Translations under genes and position numbers: made by a program
The notes under the pieces: generated by a model
What the model was told of the DNA's origin: nothing
Database searches by the model: none
The model's input: the letters and a program-made list of their open reading frames with translations, nothing else
In this document: positions 49,885-58,466 of the stretch, one piece after another
Position numbering within the stretch: position 1 is the stretch's first letter
How the letters are laid out: each line of letters starts with the position of its first letter
Assembly: GCA_045654805.1 (NCBI GenBank)
Contig: JAZOOD010000010.1
Coordinates: forward strand, 1 to 64,000
Direction: 5' to 3'
Source: CAZNKU01 sp045654805
GTDB taxonomy: Bacteria; Bacillota; Clostridia; Monoglobales; Firm-18
Length of the DNA: 64,000 bases

Positions 49885-51462
49885 TTATCTCAAATAATTT
49901 TCCGGATTTTTAGTAACCCCATTATATCTTACTTCGAAATGGCAATGAGAACCTGTACTGTTACCGGTATTGCCGACTTTTGCTATCAAATCACCTTTGC
50001 TTACAGTTTCACCAACTCTTACCAAAAGCTTGCTACAATGGCCGTAATATGTTTCATACCCATTACCGTGGTTAATTATAACAAGATAACCATAACTGCC
50101 CTTCCATCCGGAAAAAGAAACCTTACCGGAGTCTGCCGCATATATTGCAGTACCTGTAGGAGCAGCTATATCCAACCCTGTATGTCTGCCGGAAGACCAT
50201 CTTGAACCACCGGAACCATAACGCGCTGTTACAGTACCATAGGCAGGTCTTGAAAATGCCCCGGTACCTACACCGGAAATAATTTTAGTACCAACCTTAA
50301 CTTTACCTTTTACTGCTTCTTGAAGGATATTCTCCTCCAACACGTTAACAGCAACTTTTTTTCCGTTAACTAAAACAACTTCCTGTTTAACCTTCTTTTT
50401 ACCATCAACACCCTGAACAACCACCTGTTCAAGTCCTTTTCTCATAGTGTTGTCATTAACAGTTTCGTTTTCATAAGGTATAGGCTGTTCAACAGTTTCA
50501 ATATAGCTTACCTTCACCTGAAGTAAAGGTTCACTTTCATTTAACTTAAGCACATCTCCGGCTCTTATCAAATCCGTCATATCAGGATTGATTTCCATAA
50601 TTTCATCTACGCTCATACCATATTTGGTAGCTATGTCCCACATTGTGTCATTGTCTTTAACAACGTATTCAATAATTTCATCCTGAGTACGTGTAATGGC
50701 AGTTAAAACACCTTTTTGCGAACAAAGATATGCAACGGGAACATACTCATTTTTAATCTCTGTTTTTTGATTAAAGCTCAAAACAGCCCCTTCTGCATCA
50801 ACGGCGTACTGTTTTTTGTATTCATCCAAAACAGCTTTAATATCAGCTTCACTTTTTGTAGCACAAATCAAATTACCATCAATGTAAAGAGCATACGCCA
50901 AAGCTGTTTCGTCATAAGTAGACATCATATTCTGCATAATTTCAGCTTCAGGAGTAATATCTTTTTCAAAACACAATCTGGTAATATAGACAAGCTCGGC
51001 AGGGTCATTAAAATTACCCTCAGACAGGGTTATAAGTTCAGATTCCAATGCATTTACTTTTTCTTCAAATTCATCTACATCTTTTACGATGCCCACAGGA
51101 GTCCCATTGGCAATAACCTGCTTTGCAAACGTAAGATTCATAGAAGATATTGAACCATACACCAAAACGAGCATCATACAAATAGCGGTGGCGTACACCG
51201 TTGTCCTTTTAATCATACCGAATAGCTCGCTGGAAGATATAATTCTTATAATTGAATTTTTTTGTTTTTTCTTATTAAACCTAATTATATGCCTGCTTAA
51301 CTGTTTATTCAATGAATCAATTGTCTTTTCGTCAGAAACGGGACGTTTAATAATCAAAGAAGGAGTTTTAATTTTTCTCTTTGTCTTTTGAGTGCGAATT
51401 CCTGTAATCATTTTATCAACCGCCTCAAACTTCAAACGCCCTGTTTTTAAACTATACTTCAA
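49885..51462 (-). CDS. membrane-anchored M23 peptidase with LysM and G5 domains
   Basis: A 525-aa protein. It has a basic cytoplasmic part (about 1-85), one membrane segment (TVYATAICMMLVLVYGSISS) and an extracellular part. A LysM domain (YVVKDNDTMWDIATKYGMSV), a G5 domain (about 310-390) and a C-terminal M23 domain follow. The M23 domain keeps the zinc ligands (HTGLDIA, HCHFEVR). It likely cuts or shapes peptidoglycan. It shares an operon with the WalR-like regulator. Confidence 0.9.
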   Translation of the reverse strand: MKYSLKTGRLKFEAVDKMITGIRTQKTKRKIKTPSLIIKRPVSDEKTIDSLNKQLSRHIIRFNKKKQKNSIIRIISSSELFGMIKRTTVYATAICMMLVLVYGSISSMNLTFAKQVIANGTPVGIVKDVDEFEEKVNALESELITLSEGNFNDPAELVYITRLCFEKDITPEAEIMQNMMSTYDETALAYALYIDGNLICATKSEADIKAVLDEYKKQYAVDAEGAVLSFNQKTEIKNEYVPVAYLCSQKGVLTAITRTQDEIIEYVVKDNDTMWDIATKYGMSVDEIMEINPDMTDLIRAGDVLKLNESEPLLQVKVSYIETVEQPIPYENETVNDNTMRKGLEQVVVQGVDGKKKVKQEVVLVNGKKVAVNVLEENILQEAVKGKVKVGTKIISGVGTGAFSRPAYGTVTARYGSGGSRWSSGRHTGLDIAAPTGTAIYAADSGKVSFSGWKGSYGYLVIINHGNGYETYYGHCSKLLVRVGETVSKGDLIAKVGNTGNSTGSHCHFEVRYNGVTKNPENYLR

Positions 51463-51581
51463 TTTATCACCTCAAAAATGTTGTTGTATATAATCCAGGA
51501 CATAACAATTATATTACATTTTTTTCAAAATTGCAATAGTTTTGTAACAATTCGTTTGAAATTCACACAATATTCATAAAA

Positions 51582-51962
51582 TCAAAATATGTTTCCAATA
51601 CTGATTTTCTGCTGTTCTACAAGGCTTTTCAACAGCAATCCCAAATTTGAAGATTCATAAAAAAAATCCTCTTTCTTCTGCATTTGAACTGCATTATTCA
51701 TTTTTGCAATACATTCATCCACCCTTTCTATAATTGTATGATTAAACAGAGTTACTATAACATTTCGGTTTTTATGCCACACTGAAGCAATGTTTTCCCC
51801 TTCCGCCTTTGCTGTATTCCAGTTATTTTTTGCAACATGATTTTCATTTTTGTAAAGAGACTGCAATATTTCTCCCGTGACACTGTCCGTGTATACGTAG
51901 GATACTACTATCATTGTAATTATTAATATGAATATTACAAATGCACTTATTACTGATTTCAC
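51582..51962 (-). CDS. DUF4363 family protein
   Basis: A 126-aa protein with an N-terminal membrane segment (VISAFVIFILIITMIVVSYV) and a helical outer part. Such proteins follow DUF421 proteins in Clostridia, as here (4-base overlap). Function unknown. Confidence 0.8.
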   Translation of the reverse strand: MKSVISAFVIFILIITMIVVSYVYTDSVTGEILQSLYKNENHVAKNNWNTAKAEGENIASVWHKNRNVIVTLFNHTIIERVDECIAKMNNAVQMQKKEDFFYESSNLGLLLKSLVEQQKISIGNIF

Positions 51963-52465
51963 TTCTTTTTCCCCTTATTTTTAACGATTTTTTCAATATC
52001 TCCTACCGTAGACTGTTGTTTTTTAGGCTTGGGAATAATACTTAGCTGTCCATTGGTTTCCAAAATCGCAAAGTGTATATCCCTTATTCCTGTGTATCCC
52101 TGTATTCTCAGTTGTTCATTCAAATCATCATTATTAAATCTTTGTTTTTTCATTTCGTGTTCCAACAGCTTTCCATTATGAATAATTACGCTTGGCTTGC
52201 CGGACATAAGTCTGCGAAATTTTTTATTCTTAAGTGAAAATTGTGATAAAATTATCTCCATAATTATAAGAGTAAATATAGGTATAATTCCTGAGGACAA
52301 AGGTATTCCCACTTCCTGCATAGGTATAGAAGCCAGGTCAGAAATCATAATGGCAACCACTAATTCTGAAGGCTGCATTTCTCCCACCTGCCGTTTACCC
52401 ATTATCCGCAATCCTAAAATAACGAACATATATAAAATTACAGTCCTTATGAACGATGTTGCCAA
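51959..52465 (-). CDS. DUF421 (YetF-like) membrane protein
   Basis: A 168-aa protein with N-terminal membrane segments (VILYMFVILGLRIMGKRQVG, IPIFTLIIMEIILSQF) and the small cytoplasmic domain of DUF421 (SGKPSVIIHNGKLL, GIRDIHFAILETNGQLS). The conserved MGKRQVGEMQPSELVVAIMI is near-diagnostic. YetF-type proteins act in the spore coat or membrane of Bacillus; the role here is unknown. Confidence 0.88.
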   Translation of the reverse strand: MATSFIRTVILYMFVILGLRIMGKRQVGEMQPSELVVAIMISDLASIPMQEVGIPLSSGIIPIFTLIIMEIILSQFSLKNKKFRRLMSGKPSVIIHNGKLLEHEMKKQRFNNDDLNEQLRIQGYTGIRDIHFAILETNGQLSIIPKPKKQQSTVGDIEKIVKNKGKKK

Positions 52466-52562
52466 AATAAATCACCTCATCATTATTTTGGATTTAACAA
52501 TAAAAAATATGTATTGCCACTTTGTTTAAAATATGGTAAAATTTTTAAAAGAGGTGAATAAA

Positions 52563-53261
52563 TTGTTTAATTTTTTAAATAAATCACATTGTGCCTCGGC
52601 CGTAATTGTTGCAGCCGGAAACGGAACACGTATGAAGAGTGAAAAGAGTAAGCAGCTTATAGAAGTAAACGATATACCAGTGATTGCCCACACTATGATG
52701 GCATTTGAAAAGTCAAAATACATTGATGAAATTATTATAGTCACCCGAGAAGACGATATTTTAATTATAAGCGATATTGCAAGAGAATTTAAAATATCAA
52801 AGGTCACAAATATCGTAACGGGCGGTGCAACTCGCACAGATTCTGTCAAAAAAGGATTAAGCGTTGCAATAAACAAGTATGTAGCCATACACGATGGCGC
52901 AAGACCGTGCATAAAAACAGAACATATTGACAAAACAGTTCAAAAAGCTATGGAAACAGGTGCCGCCGCATTGGGATGCCCTGTTACTGACACATTAAAA
53001 AAAGTGGATGAAAATGGAATTATAATTGATACCGTAAGCCGTGAAAATTTGTGGGCAATACAAACACCTCAGGTATTTGACAAGGAACTTATATTAAAAG
53101 CATATAGGGAAGGCAACACACAAGGGGCCACCGACGACTGTATGTTGCTTGAAAGTATAGGTGTAAAAGTGACAATAGTTGAAGGTGACCGCAGTAACAT
53201 AAAGGTCACTGTTCAGGAAGATGTGGGACTGGTGTCCTCAATACTTTCAAAGGAGATTTAA
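52563..53261 (+). CDS. ispD: 2-C-methyl-D-erythritol 4-phosphate cytidylyltransferase
   Basis: Third step of the MEP pathway for isoprenoids. The 232-aa enzyme has the CTP-binding VIVAAGNGTRMKSEKSKQ and the IHDGARPCI and TPQVFDKELI motifs. The TTG at 52563 lies behind gaggtga and fits the family start. A longer frame from 52533 adds nothing conserved. ispF follows at once. Confidence 0.96.
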   Translation: MFNFLNKSHCASAVIVAAGNGTRMKSEKSKQLIEVNDIPVIAHTMMAFEKSKYIDEIIIVTREDDILIISDIAREFKISKVTNIVTGGATRTDSVKKGLSVAINKYVAIHDGARPCIKTEHIDKTVQKAMETGAAALGCPVTDTLKKVDENGIIIDTVSRENLWAIQTPQVFDKELILKAYREGNTQGATDDCMLLESIGVKVTIVEGDRSNIKVTVQEDVGLVSSILSKEI

Positions 53262-53262
53262 T

Positions 53263-53730
53263 ATGAAAATAGGTAACGGATACGATGTACATAAACTGCA
53301 AGAAGGCAGAAGGCTGATACTCGGCGGTGTGAACATACCCTACGAAAAAGGATTGTTGGGACATTCTGACGCAGATGTGCTTGTTCACGCTATTATGGAT
53401 GCTCTTTTAGGAGCAAGTGCTATGGGTGATATAGGAAAGCTTTTCCCTGATACTTCTGCTGATTTTGAAAATATATCAAGCATACTTTTGCTAAAAAAAG
53501 TGAATGAGGTATTAAAAAAGGAAAATTATGCTATAATTAATATTGACAGCATAATTGTGGCACAAGCACCAAAGCTTGCACCTTATATTGATATAATGAG
53601 AAAAAACATTGCAGATGCTCTTGAAATCCCCGTTAAAAATGTAAGTGTAAAAGCTACGACAACAGAACATCTTGGCTTTGAAGGCAGGGGAGAAGGCATA
53701 TCCTCCTACGCGGCATGTATTTTGGAATAA
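53263..53730 (+). CDS. ispF: 2-C-methyl-D-erythritol 2,4-cyclodiphosphate synthase
   Basis: Fifth step of the MEP pathway. The 155-aa protein has IGNGYDVHKL (metal Asp8, His10), LLGHSDADVLVHAIMDALLG and the TTEHLGFEGRGEGI motif. The start is ATG at 53263 behind aaaggag, one base after the ispD stop. The ispDF pair is a common operon. Confidence 0.97.
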   Translation: MKIGNGYDVHKLQEGRRLILGGVNIPYEKGLLGHSDADVLVHAIMDALLGASAMGDIGKLFPDTSADFENISSILLLKKVNEVLKKENYAIINIDSIIVAQAPKLAPYIDIMRKNIADALEIPVKNVSVKATTTEHLGFEGRGEGISSYAACILE

Positions 53731-53765
53731 ATATCATAATTAACATATTATTTACAAAAAAGGTA

Positions 53766-53794
53766 TTGCAATAAAAAAATTAGTGTGTTATTAT
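53766..53794 (+). promoter_or_regulatory. promoter of groES-groEL
   Basis: TTGCAA (53766-53771), 17-base spacer and TATTAT (53789-53794). The CIRCE operator begins 13 bases downstream. Confidence 0.82.
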
Positions 53795-53806
53795 ATAAAC
53801 ATGGTT

Positions 53807-53833
53807 TTAGCACTCGTTTCTTTAGAGTGCTAA
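53807..53833 (+). promoter_or_regulatory. CIRCE operator (HrcA-binding site)
   Basis: A perfect CIRCE sequence: TTAGCACTC, 9-base spacer, GAGTGCTAA. It puts groES-groEL under the HrcA repressor, whose own activity depends on GroEL. Confidence 0.98.
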
Positions 53834-53855
53834 TAATTGAAAGGAGATACAGGTT

Positions 53856-54140
53856 ATGAACATTAAACCATTAGGTGACAGAGTAGTTATAAAAATGCTC
53901 GAAAGTGAAGAAACAACAAAAGGCGGTATTATTCTTGCTGGTGCAGCAAAGGAAAAGCCACAGATGGCTGAGGTTATAGCAGTAGGCCCCGGTCTTGTTG
54001 AAGATGGTAAGGTTATTCCTATGGAAGTTGTAATCGGCGATAAGGTGCTTATGAGCAAATACGCAGGCACTGAAGTTAAAATCGATGGAAAAGAATACAT
54101 CATTCTAAGCCAGAAGGATATTTTGGCAAAGGTTGAATAA
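53856..54140 (+). CDS. groES: co-chaperonin GroES
   Basis: The 94-aa lid of the chaperonin. It has the conserved MNIKPLGDRVVIKM start, the mobile loop TTKGGIILAGAAKEKPQM and the DKVLMSKYAGTEVK stretch. ATG at 53856 follows aaggag. groEL starts 17 bases later. Confidence 0.99.
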   Translation: MNIKPLGDRVVIKMLESEETTKGGIILAGAAKEKPQMAEVIAVGPGLVEDGKVIPMEVVIGDKVLMSKYAGTEVKIDGKEYIILSQKDILAKVE

Positions 54141-54157
54141 TTGGGAGGTTTATAAAA

Positions 54158-55795
54158 ATGGCAAAGGATATTTTATACGGAGAAGAAGCCAGAAAGGCTT
54201 TGGAACGCGGTGTTAACAAGCTTGCTGATACCGTTAAAATCACACTTGGTCCTAAAGGCAGAAATGTAGTTTTGGACAAAAAATTCGGTGCACCTCTTAT
54301 CACAAATGACGGTGTAACTATTGCTAAGGAAATTGAGCTTGATGACCCATTTGAAAATATGGGCGCACAGCTCGTAAAGGAAGTTGCAACAAAGACTAAC
54401 GATGTTGCAGGTGACGGTACAACAACGGCTACACTTTTGGCACAGGCATTAGTAAGAGAAGGCCTTAAAAATGTTGCAGCAGGTGCTAATCCTATGATTG
54501 TTAAAAAGGGTATTGCAAAAGCTGTTGATGTTGCTGTAGAAGCGATAAAGGCAAATAGTAAAAAAGTTGACGGCAAAAAGGATATCGCACAGGTTGCCTC
54601 AGTTTCCGCCGCTGACGAATTTGTTGGTAACTTGATTGCAGACGCTATGGAAAAGGTTTCAAGTGACGGTGTTATCACTTTAGAGGAAGGTAAAACTGCT
54701 GAAACATACAGTGAAGTTGTTGAAGGTATGCAGTTTGACAGAGGTTATATTTCACCTTATATGGCAACTGATTCCGAAAAAATGGAAGCTGTACTTGATG
54801 ACCCATACATCTTGATTACAGATAAAAAGATTACTAACATCCAGGATCTTCTTCCTATTTTGGAACAGATTGTTCAGCAGGGCAAAAAATTGCTTATTAT
54901 TGCTGAAGATATTGAAGGCGAAGCTTTGGCTACATTGGTTGTTAATAAGCTACGTGGTACTTTTACAGCAGTTGCTGTTAAAGCTCCGGGATTTGGTGAC
55001 AGAAGAAAGGCTATGCTTCAGGACATCTCCATTCTAACAGGTGGTGAAGTAATTTCTGAAGAATTGGCTCTTGACCTTAAGGAAACACAGATTACACAGC
55101 TTGGCCGTGCAAGACAGGTTGTTGTAGGTAAGGAAAATACTATTATAGTAGACGGTTCAGGTGACAAGGAAGCTATTAAGGGCAGAGTTGCACAGATTAA
55201 AGCTGAATACGAAGCAAGTACATCCGAATTTGACAGAGAAAAACTTCAGGAACGCCTTGCTAAGCTTTCAGGCGGTGTAGCAGTAATTAAAGTTGGTGCT
55301 GCAACTGAAACTGAGATGAAGGAAAAGAAACTTAGAATTGAAGACGCTTTGGCTGCTACAAAGGCTGCAGTTGAAGAAGGTGTAGTTGCCGGTGGTGGTA
55401 CAGCATTTGTTAATGCTATCCCTGCTGTTGAAGCTATTATTGAAAAGGCTACAGGCGATGAAAAGACAGGTATGACTATCGTTCTCAAAGCTTTGGAAGA
55501 ACCTGTTAAGCAAATCGCTGCAAATGCTGGTCTTGAAGGCTCTGTAATTATTGCTAAAATTAAAGAAAGCGAAGTTGGCACAGGCTTTAACGCTTATGAA
55601 GAAAAATATCAGAATATGATTGAGGCAGGTATTGTTGATCCAACTAAGGTTACAAGAAGTGCTTTGCAAAACGCAGCAAGCGTAGCATCAATGGTGCTTA
55701 CAACAGAAAGTCTTGTTGCTGACAAACCGTCAAATGACCCTGCAGCTGCTATGAATCCTGCAGCTATGGGCGGCGGAATGGGCGGTATGTACTAA
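54158..55795 (+). CDS. groEL: chaperonin GroEL
   Basis: The 545-aa folding chamber. ATP-site motifs are LGPKGRNVVLDK, TNDGVTIAKEI and GDGTTTATLLAQA. The apical hinge region EGMQFDRGYISPYM and the C-terminal GGGMGGM tail are typical. ATG at 54158 follows gggaggt. A strong terminator follows. Confidence 0.99.
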   Translation: MAKDILYGEEARKALERGVNKLADTVKITLGPKGRNVVLDKKFGAPLITNDGVTIAKEIELDDPFENMGAQLVKEVATKTNDVAGDGTTTATLLAQALVREGLKNVAAGANPMIVKKGIAKAVDVAVEAIKANSKKVDGKKDIAQVASVSAADEFVGNLIADAMEKVSSDGVITLEEGKTAETYSEVVEGMQFDRGYISPYMATDSEKMEAVLDDPYILITDKKITNIQDLLPILEQIVQQGKKLLIIAEDIEGEALATLVVNKLRGTFTAVAVKAPGFGDRRKAMLQDISILTGGEVISEELALDLKETQITQLGRARQVVVGKENTIIVDGSGDKEAIKGRVAQIKAEYEASTSEFDREKLQERLAKLSGGVAVIKVGAATETEMKEKKLRIEDALAATKAAVEEGVVAGGGTAFVNAIPAVEAIIEKATGDEKTGMTIVLKALEEPVKQIAANAGLEGSVIIAKIKESEVGTGFNAYEEKYQNMIEAGIVDPTKVTRSALQNAASVASMVLTTESLVADKPSNDPAAAMNPAAMGGGMGGMY

Positions 55796-55817
55796 AATAC
55801 AATCCCTTATAAATATA

Positions 55818-55850
55818 AAAGAGTGTGGTTTTTACCACACTCTTTTTTAA
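55818..55850 (+). terminator. terminator after groEL
   Basis: An 11-bp stem (aaagagtgtgg / ccacactcttt) with a 6-base loop and TTTTTT. Confidence 0.94.
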
Positions 55851-55902
55851 ACACCTACATACTAAAATATATAGACTATTTCATTAGATATATATTTAAA
55901 TG

Positions 55903-55949
55903 AAAAAGAAATGACCCTTGATTATATTTTTTCTACAATCAAGGGTCAC
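55903..55949 (-). terminator. terminator of the orphan RNA unit
   Basis: A perfect 11-bp stem (tgacccttgat / atcaagggtca) with a 15-base loop and the T-rich TTCTTTTTC after it on the minus strand. Confidence 0.92.
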
Positions 55950-56265
55950 TTCTGTTCACTCTTTGGTTCTAACATTTTTATCCTCACTTTCGTAAAATCC
56001 CTTTTGTCAACACTCCCACATCCTCCAAACACATCTAACTCCTTTTCTTCTCTAACGAGAACAGCTTTTGCTTTGTGTGTATCCTGTTACAAAAGGTTGT
56101 TTCCTGACCTTTTAACAATCTCCCTTTTTATTACTTAAACAACAATCTATATAAACGCGTCTCACCGCCGTGTATTTTCCTTACGAAATTGCGTTGTTTA
56201 AACATTTTGAGATTTTATTTAAAGGTCTGCATTAATTTTTCATTGGACTGTACCTTCCTTTCTTC
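55903..56265 (-). ncRNA. orphan transcription unit; candidate structured RNA or micro-ORF RNA
   Basis: About 360 bases between a good minus-strand promoter and a strong terminator, with no reading frame of normal size. The RNA can fold into long-range stems: ttaaacaac (about 56193-56201) with gttgtttaa (about 56133-56141), a 9-bp stem, and a 10-base stem-loop around GTCAGGAAACA (about 56080-56116). It also carries tiny frames behind ribosome-site-like sequences (24, 16 and 9 codons). I do not recognise tmRNA, RNase P, SRP or 6S RNA motifs. Confidence 0.6.
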
Positions 56266-56271
56266 AATTAC

Positions 56272-56300
56272 AGTATAGCAAATTTAAAGCCCTGTTGCAA
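56272..56300 (-). promoter_or_regulatory. promoter of the orphan RNA unit
   Basis: TTGCAA (56295-56300), 17-base spacer and TATACT (56272-56277) on the minus strand. Confidence 0.78.
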
Positions 56301-56420
56301 TAGGCATTTTGTAAAAGCTATACAACATTTTATTGTGCAAAAGGCAGAAATTGTATATTAATTACAAAAAACTCTTTACAAATAGTATTGTTATGTGGTA
56401 GAATAAATATGTTGTTATGT
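56301..56420. other. AT-rich intergenic stretch
   Basis: Nothing with gene structure is visible. A plus-strand TTTACA and TAGAAT pair (from 56375) resembles a promoter pointing into the V-ATPase terminator. It is probably chance. Confidence 0.4.
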
Positions 56421-56455
56421 TAAAAAGGTTGTCGCAAAAATGCGACAACCTTTTT
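56421..56455 (-). terminator. terminator of the V-type ATPase operon
   Basis: A perfect 15-bp stem (aaaaaggttgtcgca / tgcgacaaccttttt) with a short T-loop, directly after the atpD stop codon. Confidence 0.96.
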
Positions 56456-56456
56456 A

Positions 56457-57071
56457 CTATATCTTTGTCTTTTTAATAACCTTAAGACGTGAAAACTCTT
56501 CCCTATCCTTTTCCTCCAAAGCAGCCTGAATATCCTTTGCAATCTGCTCATATTTTGGAATAGTGATATTTTTAAGAGAATTTGCCCTCTTTTGCGTCTT
56601 TTTAATGCTGACAGCAAGACGGCAAACAGCGGTTTCCACCTCCGCAAGTTGTACTGTAAGCTTACGCACTTCTTCAAAAGCCTTATATGCCTCGTCAAGT
56701 GCAGAGTTTGTGGAATATGCACCGTATGGCAGGGAATTATCACTGTCCGCCGCAATAACTTTAGGCACCTCCACACCCATTACACTGTGTGTAACAACTC
56801 TTATTGAATTGTCAATTTTTATTGAATTAGCAACCTGCTCTACATTTTTACTGCCCATTGTAATATTTGCAAAGGACAGCTTTTTATATGCCTTGGCAAA
56901 AGTTTCATCAATACGTGACTGAACGCTTTTTGCCTCGTCAATAAGCTCCATCATCTCCCGTATAAGCACGTTACGCTTTTTATCTAAAAGTTCGTAACCG
57001 TGTTTGGAAAGACGCAGGGAGTTTTTTGCAATCATGAGATTGCTTTTAGTAGGAAACAAAGATGTATCCAT
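56457..57071 (-). CDS. atpD: V-type ATP synthase subunit D
   Basis: The central rotor shaft of the V-ATPase, 204 aa. Typical: N-terminal PTKSNLMIAKNSLRLSKHGY, long helices, and a C-terminal TQKRANSLKNITIPKYE. I use the ATG at 57071 (MDTSLFPTKS) rather than TTG at 57080. It follows atpB after 21 bases. Confidence 0.95.
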   Translation of the reverse strand: MDTSLFPTKSNLMIAKNSLRLSKHGYELLDKKRNVLIREMMELIDEAKSVQSRIDETFAKAYKKLSFANITMGSKNVEQVANSIKIDNSIRVVTHSVMGVEVPKVIAADSDNSLPYGAYSTNSALDEAYKAFEEVRKLTVQLAEVETAVCRLAVSIKKTQKRANSLKNITIPKYEQIAKDIQAALEEKDREEFSRLKVIKKTKI

Positions 57072-57092
57072 ATTTAACACAACCCTCTTGGT

Positions 57093-58466
57093 TTAAATTG
57101 AATAATATTTATCAAGCGTTTTTGTATCAATTCTTGAAAGTTCTTCCCTTGGCAATATTCTTAGTAAATCCCAACCGATTTCCAAAGTATCTTCTATTGA
57201 ACGGTTTTCGTCAGTAGCCTGTGCAATAAACCGCCTTTCAAAAGAATCACCAAATTTAAGATACTTTTTATCAAGTTCGGAAAGTTCATCCTCACCAATA
57301 ACAGAAGACAGTGCACGAACTTCCTGAACATTAGCATATGAAGCAAACAACTGGTTTGCAACATCCTGATGGTCCTCTCTGGTATATCCGGCACCTATAC
57401 CGTCTTTCATAAGACGTGAAAGTGATGGCAAAATGCCAACAGGAGGATAAATCCCCTTTTGGAATACTGAACGTTCCATTACAATCTGTCCTTCAGTGAT
57501 ATATCCTGTAAGGTCAGGGACCGGGTGAGTAATATCATCATTAGGCATTGACAAAATAGGTATCTGTGTAATAGAACCTTTTTTACCCCTTATCATACCT
57601 GCTCTTTCATAAATAGAAGCAAGGTCGCTGTACAGATAACCCGGATAACCCTTTCTTGAAGGGATTTCACCTTGTGAGGATGAGATTTCACGTAAAGCCT
57701 CTGCATACAAAGTCATATCTGTAAGAATAACAAGTATATTCATATCATGCTCAAATGCAAGATATTCCGCTGCAGTCAAGGCACAACGAGGTGTCATAAT
57801 TCTTTCAACAACAGGATCGTTTGAAAGGTTCATAAACATAACAACACGTTCCAAAACGCCGCTTTCCTCAAAAGTTTTTCTAAAATATTCCGCCACGTCA
57901 TTTGATGCCCCCATAGCCGCAAATACGATAGCAAAATTATCCTGATTGCCGTCACCGATTTTGGCCTGGCGAACAATCTGTGCAGCAAGCTGATTATGAG
58001 GCATACCGTTACTTGAGAATATAGGTAATTTTTGACCGCGGATAAGTGTTGTAAGACCATCAATTGCGGAAATACCAACGTGAATATAGTTACGGGGATA
58101 TTCACGTGCAACAGGGTTCATAGCCATACCGTTAACATCAAGCTTTTTGTCGTACTTAATTCTGCCAAGTCCGTCAATTGGTCTGCCGACACCGTCAAAA
58201 ACTCTGCCCAGAATTTCTTTGGACAAACCAAACTTTAACGGTTCACCGGTAAATTTTGTAACAGTATTTGTTACTGAAAGTCCGCGTGTTCCTTCAAACA
58301 CCTGAACTACTGCAAATTCTTCGTTAATCTCAATAATTCTGCCCTGACGAACTTCATTATCATTAACCTTAATTTCAACAGTTTCCTCGTATGATGCTTC
58401 CTTAACACCCTCTATAATAACCAAAGGCCCGTTAACTTCTTTTAGTCCTATATATTCTGTGTTCAT
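57093..58466 (-). CDS. atpB: V-type ATP synthase subunit B
   Basis: The non-catalytic nucleotide-binding subunit of the V1 ring, 457 aa. It has the family regions PVAREYPRNYIHVGISAIDG, LPIFSSNGMPHNQLAAQIVR and IPSRKGYPGYLYSDLASIYE. It lacks a P-loop, as expected for B. The start overlaps the stop of atpA by 4 bases. Confidence 0.98.
   Translation of the reverse strand: MNTEYIGLKEVNGPLVIIEGVKEASYEETVEIKVNDNEVRQGRIIEINEEFAVVQVFEGTRGLSVTNTVTKFTGEPLKFGLSKEILGRVFDGVGRPIDGLGRIKYDKKLDVNGMAMNPVAREYPRNYIHVGISAIDGLTTLIRGQKLPIFSSNGMPHNQLAAQIVRQAKIGDGNQDNFAIVFAAMGASNDVAEYFRKTFEESGVLERVVMFMNLSNDPVVERIMTPRCALTAAEYLAFEHDMNILVILTDMTLYAEALREISSSQGEIPSRKGYPGYLYSDLASIYERAGMIRGKKGSITQIPILSMPNDDITHPVPDLTGYITEGQIVMERSVFQKGIYPPVGILPSLSRLMKDGIGAGYTREDHQDVANQLFASYANVQEVRALSSVIGEDELSELDKKYLKFGDSFERRFIAQATDENRSIEDTLEIGWDLLRILPREELSRIDTKTLDKYYSI

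Noticed and set aside
55911..56138. 75-codon plus-strand frame after groEL
   Set aside because: It lies antisense to the orphan RNA unit, begins in that unit's terminator and has no ribosome site.
55903..56265. tmRNA, RNase P RNA, SRP RNA or 6S RNA
   Set aside because: None of their conserved sequences is present (for example the tmRNA ends, or the GAGGAAAGTCC of RNase P).
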